Source: Planctomycetota bacterium
GTDB lineage: Bacteria > Planctomycetota > UBA1135
NCBI GenBank assembly: GCA_018671175.1
Contig: JABHIE010000031.1
Span: 168,128-232,127 of the forward strand
Reading direction: 5' to 3'
Length of the DNA: 64,000 bases
Made by a program: the position numbers and the translations under genes. The notes under the pieces were generated by a model. That model was not told the origin of the DNA, did not search any database, and worked only from the letters and a program-made list of their open reading frames with translations. Position 1 is the stretch's first letter, and each line of letters opens with the position of its first letter. This document shows, piece by piece, positions 55,750 through 64,000 of the stretch.

Positions 55750-56523
55750 GCAGCCGAAGAGCGTTTCGGCGTTGCGGTAGAGTGAGCTAGCCAACTCTGT
55801 TGGGTCAGCCTTGCGCAACTCGACGAGGGCATCAAATGTATGCCGCACCCAGGATGGCCGATTTCTTTTGCCACGCACGGGTTGAGGCGCCAAAAAAGGT
55901 GCATCTGTTTCGATGAGTAAACGCTCTTCCGGAACTCGGAGCGCAGCGTCTCGCAATGGGCTGGCGTTTGGGTAAGTTAGGTTGCCTGCAAATGAGATGT
56001 GCAAGCCAAGGGCTAAAAAGTCGTCTAGCCTTTCGGGGCCATCCGAAAAGCAATGCATGACTCCAGAAAAGGGTTGGTTGAAGTTATTAAGCTCACTCAG
56101 CAACTCTTTACCCGCATCGCGGCAGTGCAAGACAACCGGCAAACCAAGCTCAGAAGCTAGAGCCAGATGAGCCTGCAGCCCCTCAAACTGGATATCCGCT
56201 GCACACCAATCGCGATAAAAATCCAAACCGGTTTCGCCGATTCCGGCCCAACCTCCCGAGCGTGCATGGGCGGCAAGATCCGCCAAAAGCGTCGGTAATT
56301 CTTCACGCGGCCCAAGGTCGTTTGGATGAATGCCAACCGTTGCGTGCACGCCTTCGAAAGATCGACTCAGCTCACGCGCGCGCAAAGAATCGGGCAAACC
56401 AATACCGATTGTCGTCATGGAAGTCACGCCCGATTCGCGTGCCTCTCGCCATTGATTTTCTGCAGAGTCGCCACTTTCTTTCCAGGTGAGATGGCAGTGC
56501 GTATCAAAGAGTTGCGGTTTCAT
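55732..56523 (-). CDS. tatD: TatD-family metal-dependent DNase
   Basis: This is a TIM-barrel hydrolase. The start at 56523 gives 263 aa beginning MKPQLFDTHCHLTW (metal ligands H-x-H); an ATG at 56538 would overlap the upstream gene. Other conserved parts are AGIGETGLDFYRDW, LPVVLHCRDAG, GVMHCFSDGPE and LLIETDAPFLAP, followed by NRPSWVRHTFDAL. It lies one base after the stop of the HEAT-like membrane gene on the same strand. It converges on the pseudopilin, with overlapping 3' ends. Confidence 0.95.
   Translation of the reverse strand: MKPQLFDTHCHLTWKESGDSAENQWREARESGVTSMTTIGIGLPDSLRARELSRSFEGVHATVGIHPNDLGPREELPTLLADLAAHARSGGWAGIGETGLDFYRDWCAADIQFEGLQAHLALASELGLPVVLHCRDAGKELLSELNNFNQPFSGVMHCFSDGPERLDDFLALGLHISFAGNLTYPNASPLRDAALRVPEERLLIETDAPFLAPQPVRGKRNRPSWVRHTFDALVELRKADPTELASSLYRNAETLFGCSKSAN
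55740..55766 (+). terminator. Weak hairpin at the pseudopilin/tatD convergence
   Basis: CGCTCTT (55740-55746) pairs with AAGAGCG (55757-55763) around a ten-base loop, followed by TTT. It lies inside the coding overlap of the two convergent genes. The T run is short, so termination would be weak. Confidence 0.3.
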
Positions 56524-56524
56524 G

Positions 56525-57526
56525 CTAACGGGGGTCATTAGGGCTCATTGGCCCTGGGGGAAGGGAAGGTAGCCCCTCTTGTTTGCGCAAGATGCGGAAG
56601 AGGCGATAGGTCGCTGGCAAATTTGAAGCTGGCGGCACCTGATTTAATAGCAAGAAATGCCCGCGCGCTTTGTCTAGCGCAAGTACAAGCTTGAGTGCCT
56701 CGTGCTTTATGGAGAGGTCGGTACTTTCAGATAGGAATATTGCCTCTGCCTGCGCACTCAAACCTTTTGCACTGTGGCTGCGGAGTGCGCGCAAGGCCAA
56801 TAAGCGTGCCGGGCTAGGGACGGATTTGGCCATGGCGCACTCAAGTAGAGCCTCACCGGCCAATGGGTCGTTTACTCTTGGCGAAAGGACCCTCTCTACT
56901 ATTTGAGCGTGAAGTTGGTGATTGCCCCGGCCACGCTCATGAAGCACAAGATTGAGAACTCTCATTTGCGTTTCTTGGGGGTCGAAGTGCCACAAGAAGT
57001 GAAGGGCGGCCGTGCGGAGGCCGGCAGGCGTCGTGCGCTGATCTAGCTTGCGCAGCAATTCGGTTGCATGCTGCTTATTCATTCTGAGCATGGCATGGGG
57101 GAGAAGCTGCTCACTCAACTCTGGGGCTGTTTGAGAAACACTTAGTATTCGTTCTTGCCAAACCAGAGAACCCCAGTTCACTTGATTTGCAAAAAACAAA
57201 ACCTCGTGCCGCCATTGTTTCTCAAGTGTGAGCCGAGCGGGCTCACTAGTGGCCGTGCGGATTTGCTCGTTGAGTGTGCGGCAGCGCACCCACGCAAGAT
57301 GAGTCTCTTTTTGTTGGAGCAAATCCTGAACAGGCAGGTCGCTTCGATAAAGCCCTTTGTGGAGAGGGTTTACGCTGTTTATGAAAACCCTAAGTCGATA
57401 AAGACTGCCGGTCGGCTCGTCAAGCCATTGAGCAAAAATGCTAAGGCATAGAATTGGTAATAAAAGCCTTAGCCAAGGCGCTTTTTCGGCACCTTCTGAG
57501 GGTTGTTTTCCTGTCTGCGGTTGCAT
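56525..57526 (-). CDS. Membrane-anchored helical-repeat protein of unknown function
   Basis: I do not recognise a named family. From ATG 57526 the product is 333 aa with one N-terminal membrane segment (WLRLLLPILCLSIFA, about 17-31) and then short helix pairs of about 30-35 residues, as in HEAT/Armadillo-like scaffolds (LRTAALHFLWHFDPQETQMR, PARLLALRALRSHSAKG). The longer frame to 57658 would overlap the start of the divergent lipoprotein gene, so it is rejected. It is cotranscribed with tatD (one base apart). It may scaffold a periplasmic or membrane complex. Confidence 0.7.
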   Translation of the reverse strand: MQPQTGKQPSEGAEKAPWLRLLLPILCLSIFAQWLDEPTGSLYRLRVFINSVNPLHKGLYRSDLPVQDLLQQKETHLAWVRCRTLNEQIRTATSEPARLTLEKQWRHEVLFFANQVNWGSLVWQERILSVSQTAPELSEQLLPHAMLRMNKQHATELLRKLDQRTTPAGLRTAALHFLWHFDPQETQMRVLNLVLHERGRGNHQLHAQIVERVLSPRVNDPLAGEALLECAMAKSVPSPARLLALRALRSHSAKGLSAQAEAIFLSESTDLSIKHEALKLVLALDKARGHFLLLNQVPPASNLPATYRLFRILRKQEGLPSLPPGPMSPNDPR

Positions 57527-57590
57527 GCTTTGGTAAACTTTCACACTTGACGGAACTTGGCCGACTTGGCCTAGTAGTCTCTCGCCATCA

Positions 57591-60500
57591 ATGAACACAC
57601 GCATTCTAATCTTCGCTCTGCTGCTCGTCTCTTTTGGGATGGGTGGTTGTTTGTCCACAGTAAACGAGAACCCTAAATCTGCCGTGGATCACTTTGGGCT
57701 TGAGAGCAGTTCTCTTGGCGCTTCGGGGGGGCGGTTCGCAATCACTTCATGGTCAGTCAATCAAGACATTGAGTTCGTGTTTAATGATTTCGTTGACCCG
57801 ACTACTGTCAACTTGACAAGTATTTCGATCACAAGCCTCGATAACGGCGCGACTCCATCAGGAGAGTTTCTGGTTCGCGGTAAGCGTGTCATTTTTCGCC
57901 CGACCACATTCCCTTGCGACTCAGCGATGGGTTATGGGTTTACTGAGGGCAAGACATATGAGATTTACTTGCAACGCCCTGCGTTTGCAGGCGCGCCAGC
58001 ACCTAATGCCGTTCACTCCTTGGCGGGGCGTCCTAATGAAACACAAATCGAAGGCTCAATCACAACATCTGGCATCAACGATTTATCTCCGGGCGCGCCT
58101 TCCGTTGAAATCGGCGATCTCTTTTCTGATTCCGGAAATGATCGCGAGTTGCGGATCCCCGTTTATTTTAATGATGTCATGCAGGTATGCGCTTTGGCTA
58201 ATCCTCAAAGCGGCAGCAGCTCGGTCTTTTCTGTCACTCTGTTCGATCAAGCGGGCTGGACCGTTGATGTCGTTGGCACCTGGGAGGTCGTCGTTGATCG
58301 AGACCTCTTGACAACAACGGCCATTTTTACCCCAGCGACGCCTTTGCCAGGTAATGGCGCAGACGATGCTCAAGCTGAGCCCAAGCGGAATTTAATCATC
58401 AGCGTCTCCGCTCTGGCTTCAGATGTTTACGGAAACAGCATCACAAACGCCGGCTCTTTTTCTCTGCCGTTACCCTATTACCCTAAGGCTGAGATTCAAC
58501 TTGCGGAAGCATTTACCGACCGCGCGGCTTTCGACTCAATTGCGAGTGCGCAAGGGCTTTGGGCTGAAGAGGGGCCTGGCCTTGATTCGGGTCTCGACCC
58601 TATAACTCAATTGCATCACGGAGGCGGGCACGGTGCATTAGGTCCTCTTTTCTTATCGAGTTCTGTTACTTTTGACACTGACTCATCAACCTTCTTCTCT
58701 CCCTTTTTAGGAGCGAATGTCTCAGTCCTAGGTGGATGTTTCCAGTTCTCTGATATTTATGTCGGCGCAGAAGGCATCCTCTTTGCACAAGGTGAGCAAC
58801 CGCTACGCTTGGTATCGTCGGGCGAATTCCTCGTTGACGGCCTGATTGATGTGGCAGGTGCCGATGGCGCCATCAATATCGGTAAGTTTCGCCCCTTGAC
58901 GGAGTCGGCTTTGGGTGAGCCCTCTACAAATATGTTTGAGGTGCAAGCGCAGGGCGGTATCCCTGGCATGGGGCAACTCGCGGCGGGTTCTGGCGGGCAT
59001 GGTGGTGAGGCTTGGTTTTATGGTCGCGCAAATGGGTTCAGTTATGACCCCAACGCCAGCAATAAATATTTTTATCTCGATAAGAATAACTGGGTCGATT
59101 ACGAAGATCCCAATAACGGCAATTTAGCTGACCCGACTCGGTATAACGAAGGCTTATACCTTGACGATGTTTGTGGGCAAAATGGTGGGCCCGTTGGTGG
59201 TGGAGCAGCTATTGGCTCGCCCGTTGATGACGCTTCCTCCATCCACCTCAACTTTTTTGATGGTGCCGGGCTTCCAGCAGGTAATGGCGCGGGCATGGGC
59301 ACTTGGGCCTGGCCGCCATTTGCTTGCCAGATTCCAATCGGAGCCGGTCGCATCAAAACACATGAAACGGGTGAAGCTGATGTATATTCCCAATTTTCCA
59401 TCCACCGCGCGCGTGGTGGCGGTGGCGCAAGTTACTGGACAGCCGGTGTCCGAGGAGAGGTCTTTGAGCTGGGTGCCATCAACCCACTCGGCGAAGATTT
59501 AATCGCTATCAATCAAGAGCCTAACATTGATGCCCCGAGCGGGCTTCACGAGTTCAATGGCGATGGTCTAAACGCTGACTTGTTCGTATGGAATGCCTTC
59601 TCGCCCGCATCCACTCCGATCGTTGATGGCGCTCACGGTGTCTACGATGTCCCGGTAGGCCAAGAATCACTCAACCCAGAATCGGGCTTCCTTCTCGGCG
59701 GTGCGGGTGGTGGTGGTGCAGGCAATAGCGACCATGGGTCCTATGCAAAAGAGCCTCACCCAATTGGTGGCAGTAACGGCGAAATTGATACCTTCCGCAG
59801 CTGTGATGGTGCAGGCGGTGGTGCGGGTGGTGGTGCCATTCAACTTCATGCTGGCTCTAACTTTGTTCTAAACGGCGTGATTGATGCTCGAGGCGGCAAT
59901 GGGGGCCTTTCAGCATTTATGCAGGCAATCCCTTTTGCGGAAGAAGCTGCAATTTTGATGACCCCTCCAGGAGATGCTGGCGGCGGTGGTGGTTCCGGAG
60001 GCGCGGTCTTAATTCAAGCCCCCGTCGTCCAATTAGATCTTAATTCGATTCGCTTGCTTGGCGGTACGGGAGGCAAAGGTTCAGCCGGTAATTCAGGCGG
60101 TGATGGTGGTGCAGGGGTCTTGCACATCGATGTGGCTGATTTCGTCTCGACGAATAACCCGCCCATTGGCCTAAGCATGGCCGATTTTGCCTTTATTGTC
60201 CAGCCACTCGCTTCGGTTGATTTAGCTCCGACGGGGCAAAACATTGGTGAACCCAATTTGGGTTTATTCTCCGGCGAATTCGGATCTGGTGGGGGCGATG
60301 ATGGCGACATTTCTGTCGAGGGGCTTTTCTTTAATGGCAATTCGAGCTCTGTGCAGTCACTGTGGCTGAATGATTTTCCGAGCCAATACGCCACAGCAAC
60401 GCTTCTTGGCTGGACGGTTGACTACGAGTATCGTGTGAAAACGGGCGAGCCAGTTTTGACTAAGAGCTTTACCCACCTCGATTACGGAAGCCTTCCAGCC

Positions 60501-60800
60501 GCTGAAGTTATGGCGCCTGGCACGAGCCCCTTTTGGGTTGCATTCCAAGCTGGTTATGCAGCTAGCGGCGCAGATCTTTCTGCAAATCCTGATGCCGTTT
60601 ACAACGAAACCCCCTGGTCCATTCCAGGTCGCAATGACGCGTCTGACATCGACATCTTGCGTACCAAAATTGTTCGCGCATGGCGTTTCCGTATTGGCTT
60701 TGATCACGACATCATTCATGATGTGCTATTTCAAAATCAAGGTGATGCAGGCTCCTACCTTCGCGTGACGAATATCCAACTCGATTGGACATGTGATTAG
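57591..60800 (+). CDS. Giant Ig-like/glycine-rich surface lipoprotein, class B, copy 2
   Basis: The 1069-aa protein has signal MNTRILIFALLLVSFGMGGC (lipobox GMGGC). It parallels the protein at 47194: Ig-like units (FVFNDFVDPTTVNLTSISI, about 50-150; ELRIPVYFNDVMQ, about 180-290), then a Gly-rich, beta-helix-like core (about 450-845: GSGGHGGEAWFYG, GGAGGGGAGNSDHGS, GGGGGSGGAVLIQAPVVQL), then a C-terminal segment WRFRIGFDHD ... RVTNIQLDW that resembles the shared C-terminal module. It is transcribed alone, divergent from the HEAT-like gene. The amidohydrolase start lies in its last codons. Confidence 0.82.
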   Translation: MNTRILIFALLLVSFGMGGCLSTVNENPKSAVDHFGLESSSLGASGGRFAITSWSVNQDIEFVFNDFVDPTTVNLTSISITSLDNGATPSGEFLVRGKRVIFRPTTFPCDSAMGYGFTEGKTYEIYLQRPAFAGAPAPNAVHSLAGRPNETQIEGSITTSGINDLSPGAPSVEIGDLFSDSGNDRELRIPVYFNDVMQVCALANPQSGSSSVFSVTLFDQAGWTVDVVGTWEVVVDRDLLTTTAIFTPATPLPGNGADDAQAEPKRNLIISVSALASDVYGNSITNAGSFSLPLPYYPKAEIQLAEAFTDRAAFDSIASAQGLWAEEGPGLDSGLDPITQLHHGGGHGALGPLFLSSSVTFDTDSSTFFSPFLGANVSVLGGCFQFSDIYVGAEGILFAQGEQPLRLVSSGEFLVDGLIDVAGADGAINIGKFRPLTESALGEPSTNMFEVQAQGGIPGMGQLAAGSGGHGGEAWFYGRANGFSYDPNASNKYFYLDKNNWVDYEDPNNGNLADPTRYNEGLYLDDVCGQNGGPVGGGAAIGSPVDDASSIHLNFFDGAGLPAGNGAGMGTWAWPPFACQIPIGAGRIKTHETGEADVYSQFSIHRARGGGGASYWTAGVRGEVFELGAINPLGEDLIAINQEPNIDAPSGLHEFNGDGLNADLFVWNAFSPASTPIVDGAHGVYDVPVGQESLNPESGFLLGGAGGGGAGNSDHGSYAKEPHPIGGSNGEIDTFRSCDGAGGGAGGGAIQLHAGSNFVLNGVIDARGGNGGLSAFMQAIPFAEEAAILMTPPGDAGGGGGSGGAVLIQAPVVQLDLNSIRLLGGTGGKGSAGNSGGDGGAGVLHIDVADFVSTNNPPIGLSMADFAFIVQPLASVDLAPTGQNIGEPNLGLFSGEFGSGGGDDGDISVEGLFFNGNSSSVQSLWLNDFPSQYATATLLGWTVDYEYRVKTGEPVLTKSFTHLDYGSLPAAEVMAPGTSPFWVAFQAGYAASGADLSANPDAVYNETPWSIPGRNDASDIDILRTKIVRAWRFRIGFDHDIIHDVLFQNQGDAGSYLRVTNIQLDWTCD

Positions 60801-62076
60801 GCCGGCATTTCGATCGGCACCGGCGGCATTTTCTTTTTGCCAACCTGATGTCATCCTGACTGGGAAGCGGGTAGCCTTGCGTGGGCATGGTCTGCTGGTT
60901 GATGAAAAGGGCTCCATCCGAGCTATTCTCCCTGAGGCTGATTGCCCTCAAGGTGCTGTGCCATTCGTTTTTGCGGGTGAGACTTGGGTCGCGGCTCCCA
61001 TTTTGGCGCATGCGCATTTAGAGAGTCTTGACGCACCATCGCTTCCTTGGCCACGGAAGCCGTTTTCCGCATGGCTTGCTGCGCTTTTGGCGTGGCGCTC
61101 CTCGTCTGCGAATGAAACGGCACATAGCGATGGTTTACATGATTCTAAGCAGAGTCATCTCGGTGTGCCGAAGCGATTATTGCAGGCGGGTTGCGCTCGC
61201 TTTGCGACTCACATCCATTGGGCGCCAGACGAGGTTGAGGCCTGGCCTTGGTCGCACTGGCAGGATCTGTGCGTACTTCCAGAGTTTTTTGCGCCAACTC
61301 ATAAGGCACCTTCTTTGTCCTCTATTGAACAACTGCATGCTCGTGCAGAGAGAGCTTGCCTTGCGGGCGTTTCCGGTTTTGCGCTTCACGCACCCTATTC
61401 GGTTTCCCTTCCTTGGGCCGAATCGCTTTCTACTTTTTGCAAGCAAAAGGGGCTACTCCTAAGTGTGCATTTCGGCGAGCACCAAGAAGAGCTCGATTGC
61501 CTTGAAGGGCGTGAAAACGGTCTTTCGCAGTTGTTTCGAGAGCGCGGCCTGCGGGCCTGCATGGGTTCAAGTCGCTCACCTCTTGAGTGGCTTCATTCCT
61601 GCAATGCCATGCGCCCAGGCGTGCTTGCTGCTCACACGGCTGCTCTGTCAGTGAGTGATTTGATTCGTCTCGAAAAGGCAGACGTTGCTCGGGTTTGGTG
61701 TCCAGGCGCGCATGACTATTTTGAGCGTGATACACCAGATCATTTTGTGCAAGACGGTCTACCCCTGCCTGCTCTTGGCTGTGATTCCATGGCGTCTAAT
61801 ACGCGACTTGACCCACTTTACGAAGCGCGAATGGCACGGCAAATTTTGCCTCAACCTGGCCCCGAAGCCTGGTGGGATGCCTTGACGCTGACGGGTGCTA
61901 AAGCGCTGGGTTACGCCGCTCGTTACGGAAGCTTGTTGCCGGGTTTCCAAGCGGAGGTTCTGCGGATCCAGTGCGAATGTGGCACTACATCCGCCGAGAT
62001 TTGTGATGCTCTCACAGCGCGAGCCGATTTGCCGGTCGCCTTCGGTAGAATGACGGCTCATGGCCTTCTCACCTGA
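60793..62076 (+). CDS. Amidohydrolase, aminodeoxyfutalosine-deaminase-like
   Basis: A metal-dependent deaminase fold of 427 aa with a GTG start overlapping the lipoprotein stop by eight bases. Motifs in order: AHAHLESL (metal HxH), LHAPYSVSLP, SVHFGEHQEELDCLEG, VLAAHTAALSVSDL, WCPGAHDYFER and LGCDSMASNTRLDPLYEARMA. The SVHF-GE, CPG and LG-DSMASN pattern is that of MqnF-type aminofutalosine deaminases of the menaquinone pathway, though the enzyme could also act on another purine. The 3' end overlaps the DHH gene by 17 bases. Confidence 0.6.
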   Translation: MIRPAFRSAPAAFSFCQPDVILTGKRVALRGHGLLVDEKGSIRAILPEADCPQGAVPFVFAGETWVAAPILAHAHLESLDAPSLPWPRKPFSAWLAALLAWRSSSANETAHSDGLHDSKQSHLGVPKRLLQAGCARFATHIHWAPDEVEAWPWSHWQDLCVLPEFFAPTHKAPSLSSIEQLHARAERACLAGVSGFALHAPYSVSLPWAESLSTFCKQKGLLLSVHFGEHQEELDCLEGRENGLSQLFRERGLRACMGSSRSPLEWLHSCNAMRPGVLAAHTAALSVSDLIRLEKADVARVWCPGAHDYFERDTPDHFVQDGLPLPALGCDSMASNTRLDPLYEARMARQILPQPGPEAWWDALTLTGAKALGYAARYGSLLPGFQAEVLRIQCECGTTSAEICDALTARADLPVAFGRMTAHGLLT

Positions 62077-63049
62077 AGCAATTCAACTCTTGCGCGAGTG
62101 TCAAACTCCGCTTATCGCAGGGCACCTTCGTGCCGATGGCGATTGCTTGGGCTCAGCGATTGCGTTGAGCCAGGTTCTGCGTGATATGGGCAAAGAGCCC
62201 CAAATCATGATGCCAGATGAGCCTGATGGGCGCTATGGCTTCCTTGCTGCACACACCCCTTGGTTGATTTTTGAAGACGAGCTTCCAGAGCATGATTTGT
62301 TCATTGTCTGCGATTGCTCCGTTTTACCACGACTTGGTCGCATGGGGGAAGCCATCCAAAATGTTGCTACACCTCGGCTTGTGATTGACCATCATCCACT
62401 TGACGACCCCAGCCCCTGGACGGCACTGATTCATGACCCCACGGCCGCCGCTTCGGGTTTGTTGATTTACGAATTGGCGCAAACCCTTGGCGTCCCCCTC
62501 AATGGGCGCGCTTGCGAGGCTGCTTTTACGGCTTTGATGACCGACACTGGTTGGCTTAAATATTCCAATGCCGACGCGCGGTGCTGGGGTGCTGCTGCAG
62601 ATTTAGTTGCGGGTGGGCTCGACAGCGAAAAAATATATCGGCAAATCTACCAGCAAAATGAGCCGGGTCGTCCGCGTGGTGTGGCTGCTGCTCTCGCTAA
62701 CCATGAATCTCTTCAAGAGCCTTCGCTTGCTTTGGCTTGGGTGAGCCAAGGCGATCTGCAAGAATCGGGCGGTACACTCGAAGATACAGATGATGTCCTC
62801 GATTTGATGCGTGCTGTGTCTTCGGTTGAAGCTGTCGCGCTCGTGGTTGAGCGTAAAAACGGGGTTGCCAAAGTGAGTTTTCGCAGCAAGACTTGGCTTG
62901 ATGTAAATCTCATCGCCAAAACTTTAGGCGGGGGTGGTCATGCCCGCGCTGCAGGTGCCACTTTTGACGGCACCGTTGCCTTAAGTGATGCCGTCCACCA
63001 AGTGCGCAAAGCATTGCTTGACGGTTTTTCAGCGCAAAAGCAATCGTAG
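62060..63049 (+). CDS. nrnA: DHH/DHHA1 phosphoesterase, NrnA type
   Basis: The protein likely degrades short RNA (nanoRNA) and/or pAp. The 329 aa carry HLRADGDCLGSAIALSQVL (motif I), CDCS, DHHPLDDP (DHH), the helix DPTAAASGLLIYELAQTLGV, TALMTDTGWLKYSN, and the DHHA1 domain with SFRSKTWLDVNLIAKTLGGGGHARAAGAT. The length is close to B. subtilis NrnA (313). It overlaps the amidohydrolase gene and ends four bases before the convergent proline dehydrogenase. Confidence 0.92.
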   Translation: MAFSPEAIQLLRECQTPLIAGHLRADGDCLGSAIALSQVLRDMGKEPQIMMPDEPDGRYGFLAAHTPWLIFEDELPEHDLFIVCDCSVLPRLGRMGEAIQNVATPRLVIDHHPLDDPSPWTALIHDPTAAASGLLIYELAQTLGVPLNGRACEAAFTALMTDTGWLKYSNADARCWGAAADLVAGGLDSEKIYRQIYQQNEPGRPRGVAAALANHESLQEPSLALAWVSQGDLQESGGTLEDTDDVLDLMRAVSSVEAVALVVERKNGVAKVSFRSKTWLDVNLIAKTLGGGGHARAAGATFDGTVALSDAVHQVRKALLDGFSAQKQS

Positions 63050-63053
63050 CTCT

Positions 63054-63977
63054 TTAGCCCGAGAGCGACTCGCGCTTGCGGAACAAACCAAGCAACGCGT
63101 AACGAGCAAGTTTCGGATTTTTGCGCAAACGACGCGTGACATAGGGATACCACATTTCGCCATAAGGCACATAGACCCGCACAGGAATGCCCTGATCACG
63201 CATCTTGCTGCGGAAGGCCTCTTGCACGCCAAGCAAAACCTGAATTTCAATACGCTCAAGCGCGCCTGGAATCTCTCGGGCCAGCTCTAGCACTTGATTG
63301 GCGAGAACGGCATCGTGGGTGGCAATGGCCAAGAAACCTCCGCCCTCAAGGATAATCTTTGCGGTGCGGAGATAGCTCGAGTTGACTTCAGCAGGCAACT
63401 GAAAAGCAATGGATGCTGGCTCAACATAAATGCCTTTGACCAGCCGCACATTAACGGCCCCGTGTTGTGCAACGAGATTGCGGGCGTCTTGTTCGGTGCG
63501 GAAGAGCATCGATTGTAAAACGCAGCCGACTTGCTCAAGCTTGTTGGCTTGAAGAGCTGAAAAAAGTTGCAAAGTGTTGTCGACCGTGGGGGAGTCTTCC
63601 ATCTCGTAACGCAAAAAAGCCTCGGCTTCGCCGACCATGTCTGTGAGCCGTTGTGTCGCCTCACGGCTTTTTGAGGGGTCAAGCAGTAAGCCGAGTTGTG
63701 TTGGCTTAGTTGAGACATTGCGCTCAAGGCCGCGATCCACGAGAGCCTGTAAAAGCGCTTCGTATTCGGCGAGCATGCTTTCTACTCCTTGAAAGGAAGA
63801 AACCGATTCGCCCAAAATGTCGTAAGTGACACGATACCCCTTTGCTTGCAGGCGCGCGCCAGCCCGCAGAGCATCTTCACAGGTCTCGCCAGCTATGTAG
63901 CGGCGGCTTACGCGGCTCACAATGAAGCGCGGGAGGAGCGGCACGGACGCCGCGGCAATTCGGTCGAAGATGGACAT
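63054..63977 (-). CDS. Proline dehydrogenase
   Basis: The FAD-dependent enzyme oxidises proline to pyrroline-5-carboxylate. The 307-aa TIM-barrel protein matches monofunctional PRODH: TYDILGESVSS, KPTQLGLLLD, RYEMEDSPTVDNTL, VRLVKGIYVEPASIA, ATHDAVLAN, EIQVLLGVQ and the substrate-site VYVPYGEMWYPYVTRRLRKNP. There is no P5C dehydrogenase domain; that activity would be elsewhere. It reads toward nrnA. The start is 23 bases from the window end; upstream is not visible. Confidence 0.94.
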   Translation of the reverse strand: MSIFDRIAAASVPLLPRFIVSRVSRRYIAGETCEDALRAGARLQAKGYRVTYDILGESVSSFQGVESMLAEYEALLQALVDRGLERNVSTKPTQLGLLLDPSKSREATQRLTDMVGEAEAFLRYEMEDSPTVDNTLQLFSALQANKLEQVGCVLQSMLFRTEQDARNLVAQHGAVNVRLVKGIYVEPASIAFQLPAEVNSSYLRTAKIILEGGGFLAIATHDAVLANQVLELAREIPGALERIEIQVLLGVQEAFRSKMRDQGIPVRVYVPYGEMWYPYVTRRLRKNPKLARYALLGLFRKRESLSG

Positions 63978-64000
63978 GTTAAAGGGCTAACCCCTAGGAT

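Overview
The window looks like a chromosomal segment of a Gram-negative-type, probably planctomycete-like bacterium. This is inferred from remembered family features, not from a search. RpoA begins with the MRIRWR-type N-terminus I associate with Planctomycetota. L16 has the RGN-VSFGEYG style. There are two EF-G paralogs, many start codons lack a Shine-Dalgarno sequence, an aminofutalosine-deaminase-like gene is present, and there are very large Ig-like/glycine-rich surface lipoproteins. A deltaproteobacterial-type lineage is the main alternative.

Region 1 (1-22.4 kb) is one long transcription/translation block on the + strand. It holds the end of rpoB, then rpoC, rpsL, rpsG (strong terminator), a Tsr3/DUF367-like gene and fusA. 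The merged S10-spc-alpha cluster follows: rpsJ rplC rplD rplW rplB rpsS rplV rpsC rplP rpmC rpsQ rplN rplX rplE rpsN rpsH rplF rplR rpsE rplO secY adk infA rpmJ rpsM rpsK rpsD rpoA rplQ, closed by a strong terminator. tuf, rpmD and map are missing from their usual places. Oddities are arginine at the streptomycin-resistance position 88 of S12, a 33-residue Cys/His-containing insert in L16, and the Tsr3-like protein.

Region 2 (22.4-39.8 kb) is housekeeping. dnaE is on the - strand. Divergent from it is tRNA-Arg(ACG) followed directly by tadA, the enzyme that edits that tRNA. Then come two tRNA-Ser genes, SRP RNA, dnaX-ybaB-recR-truA, hpf-ptsN-ptsH, a DUF2344 gene, RNase E/G, rplU-rpmA-obg, a GspC-like PDZ protein, coaX, a shortened MnmE-like GTPase, and an aspartate carbamoyltransferase fused to a PyrI-type zinc domain.

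Region 3 (39.8-61 kb) is the accessory part. Four giant lipoproteins (about 1020-1344 aa) fall into two architectures: Ig-like with a GRLVDV N-terminal motif, and Ig-like with a Gly-rich beta-helix-like core. They appear to share a C-terminal module. A small Ig-like lipoprotein is translationally coupled to a prepilin peptidase. An OmpA/Pal-like lipoprotein, a second EF-G (EFG-II-like), a single pseudopilin, tatD and a HEAT-like membrane protein are interspersed. With the GspC-like protein, this suggests a surface-display module linked to a type II/IV-pilus-like assembly system. That link is inference.

Region 4 (60.8-64 kb) holds an amidohydrolase of the aminofutalosine deaminase type, a DHH/DHHA1 phosphoesterase (NrnA type) and, convergent to them, a proline dehydrogenase. 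I saw no CRISPR array, insertion sequence, prophage or replication origin, and no gene-free stretch longer than 300 bases.
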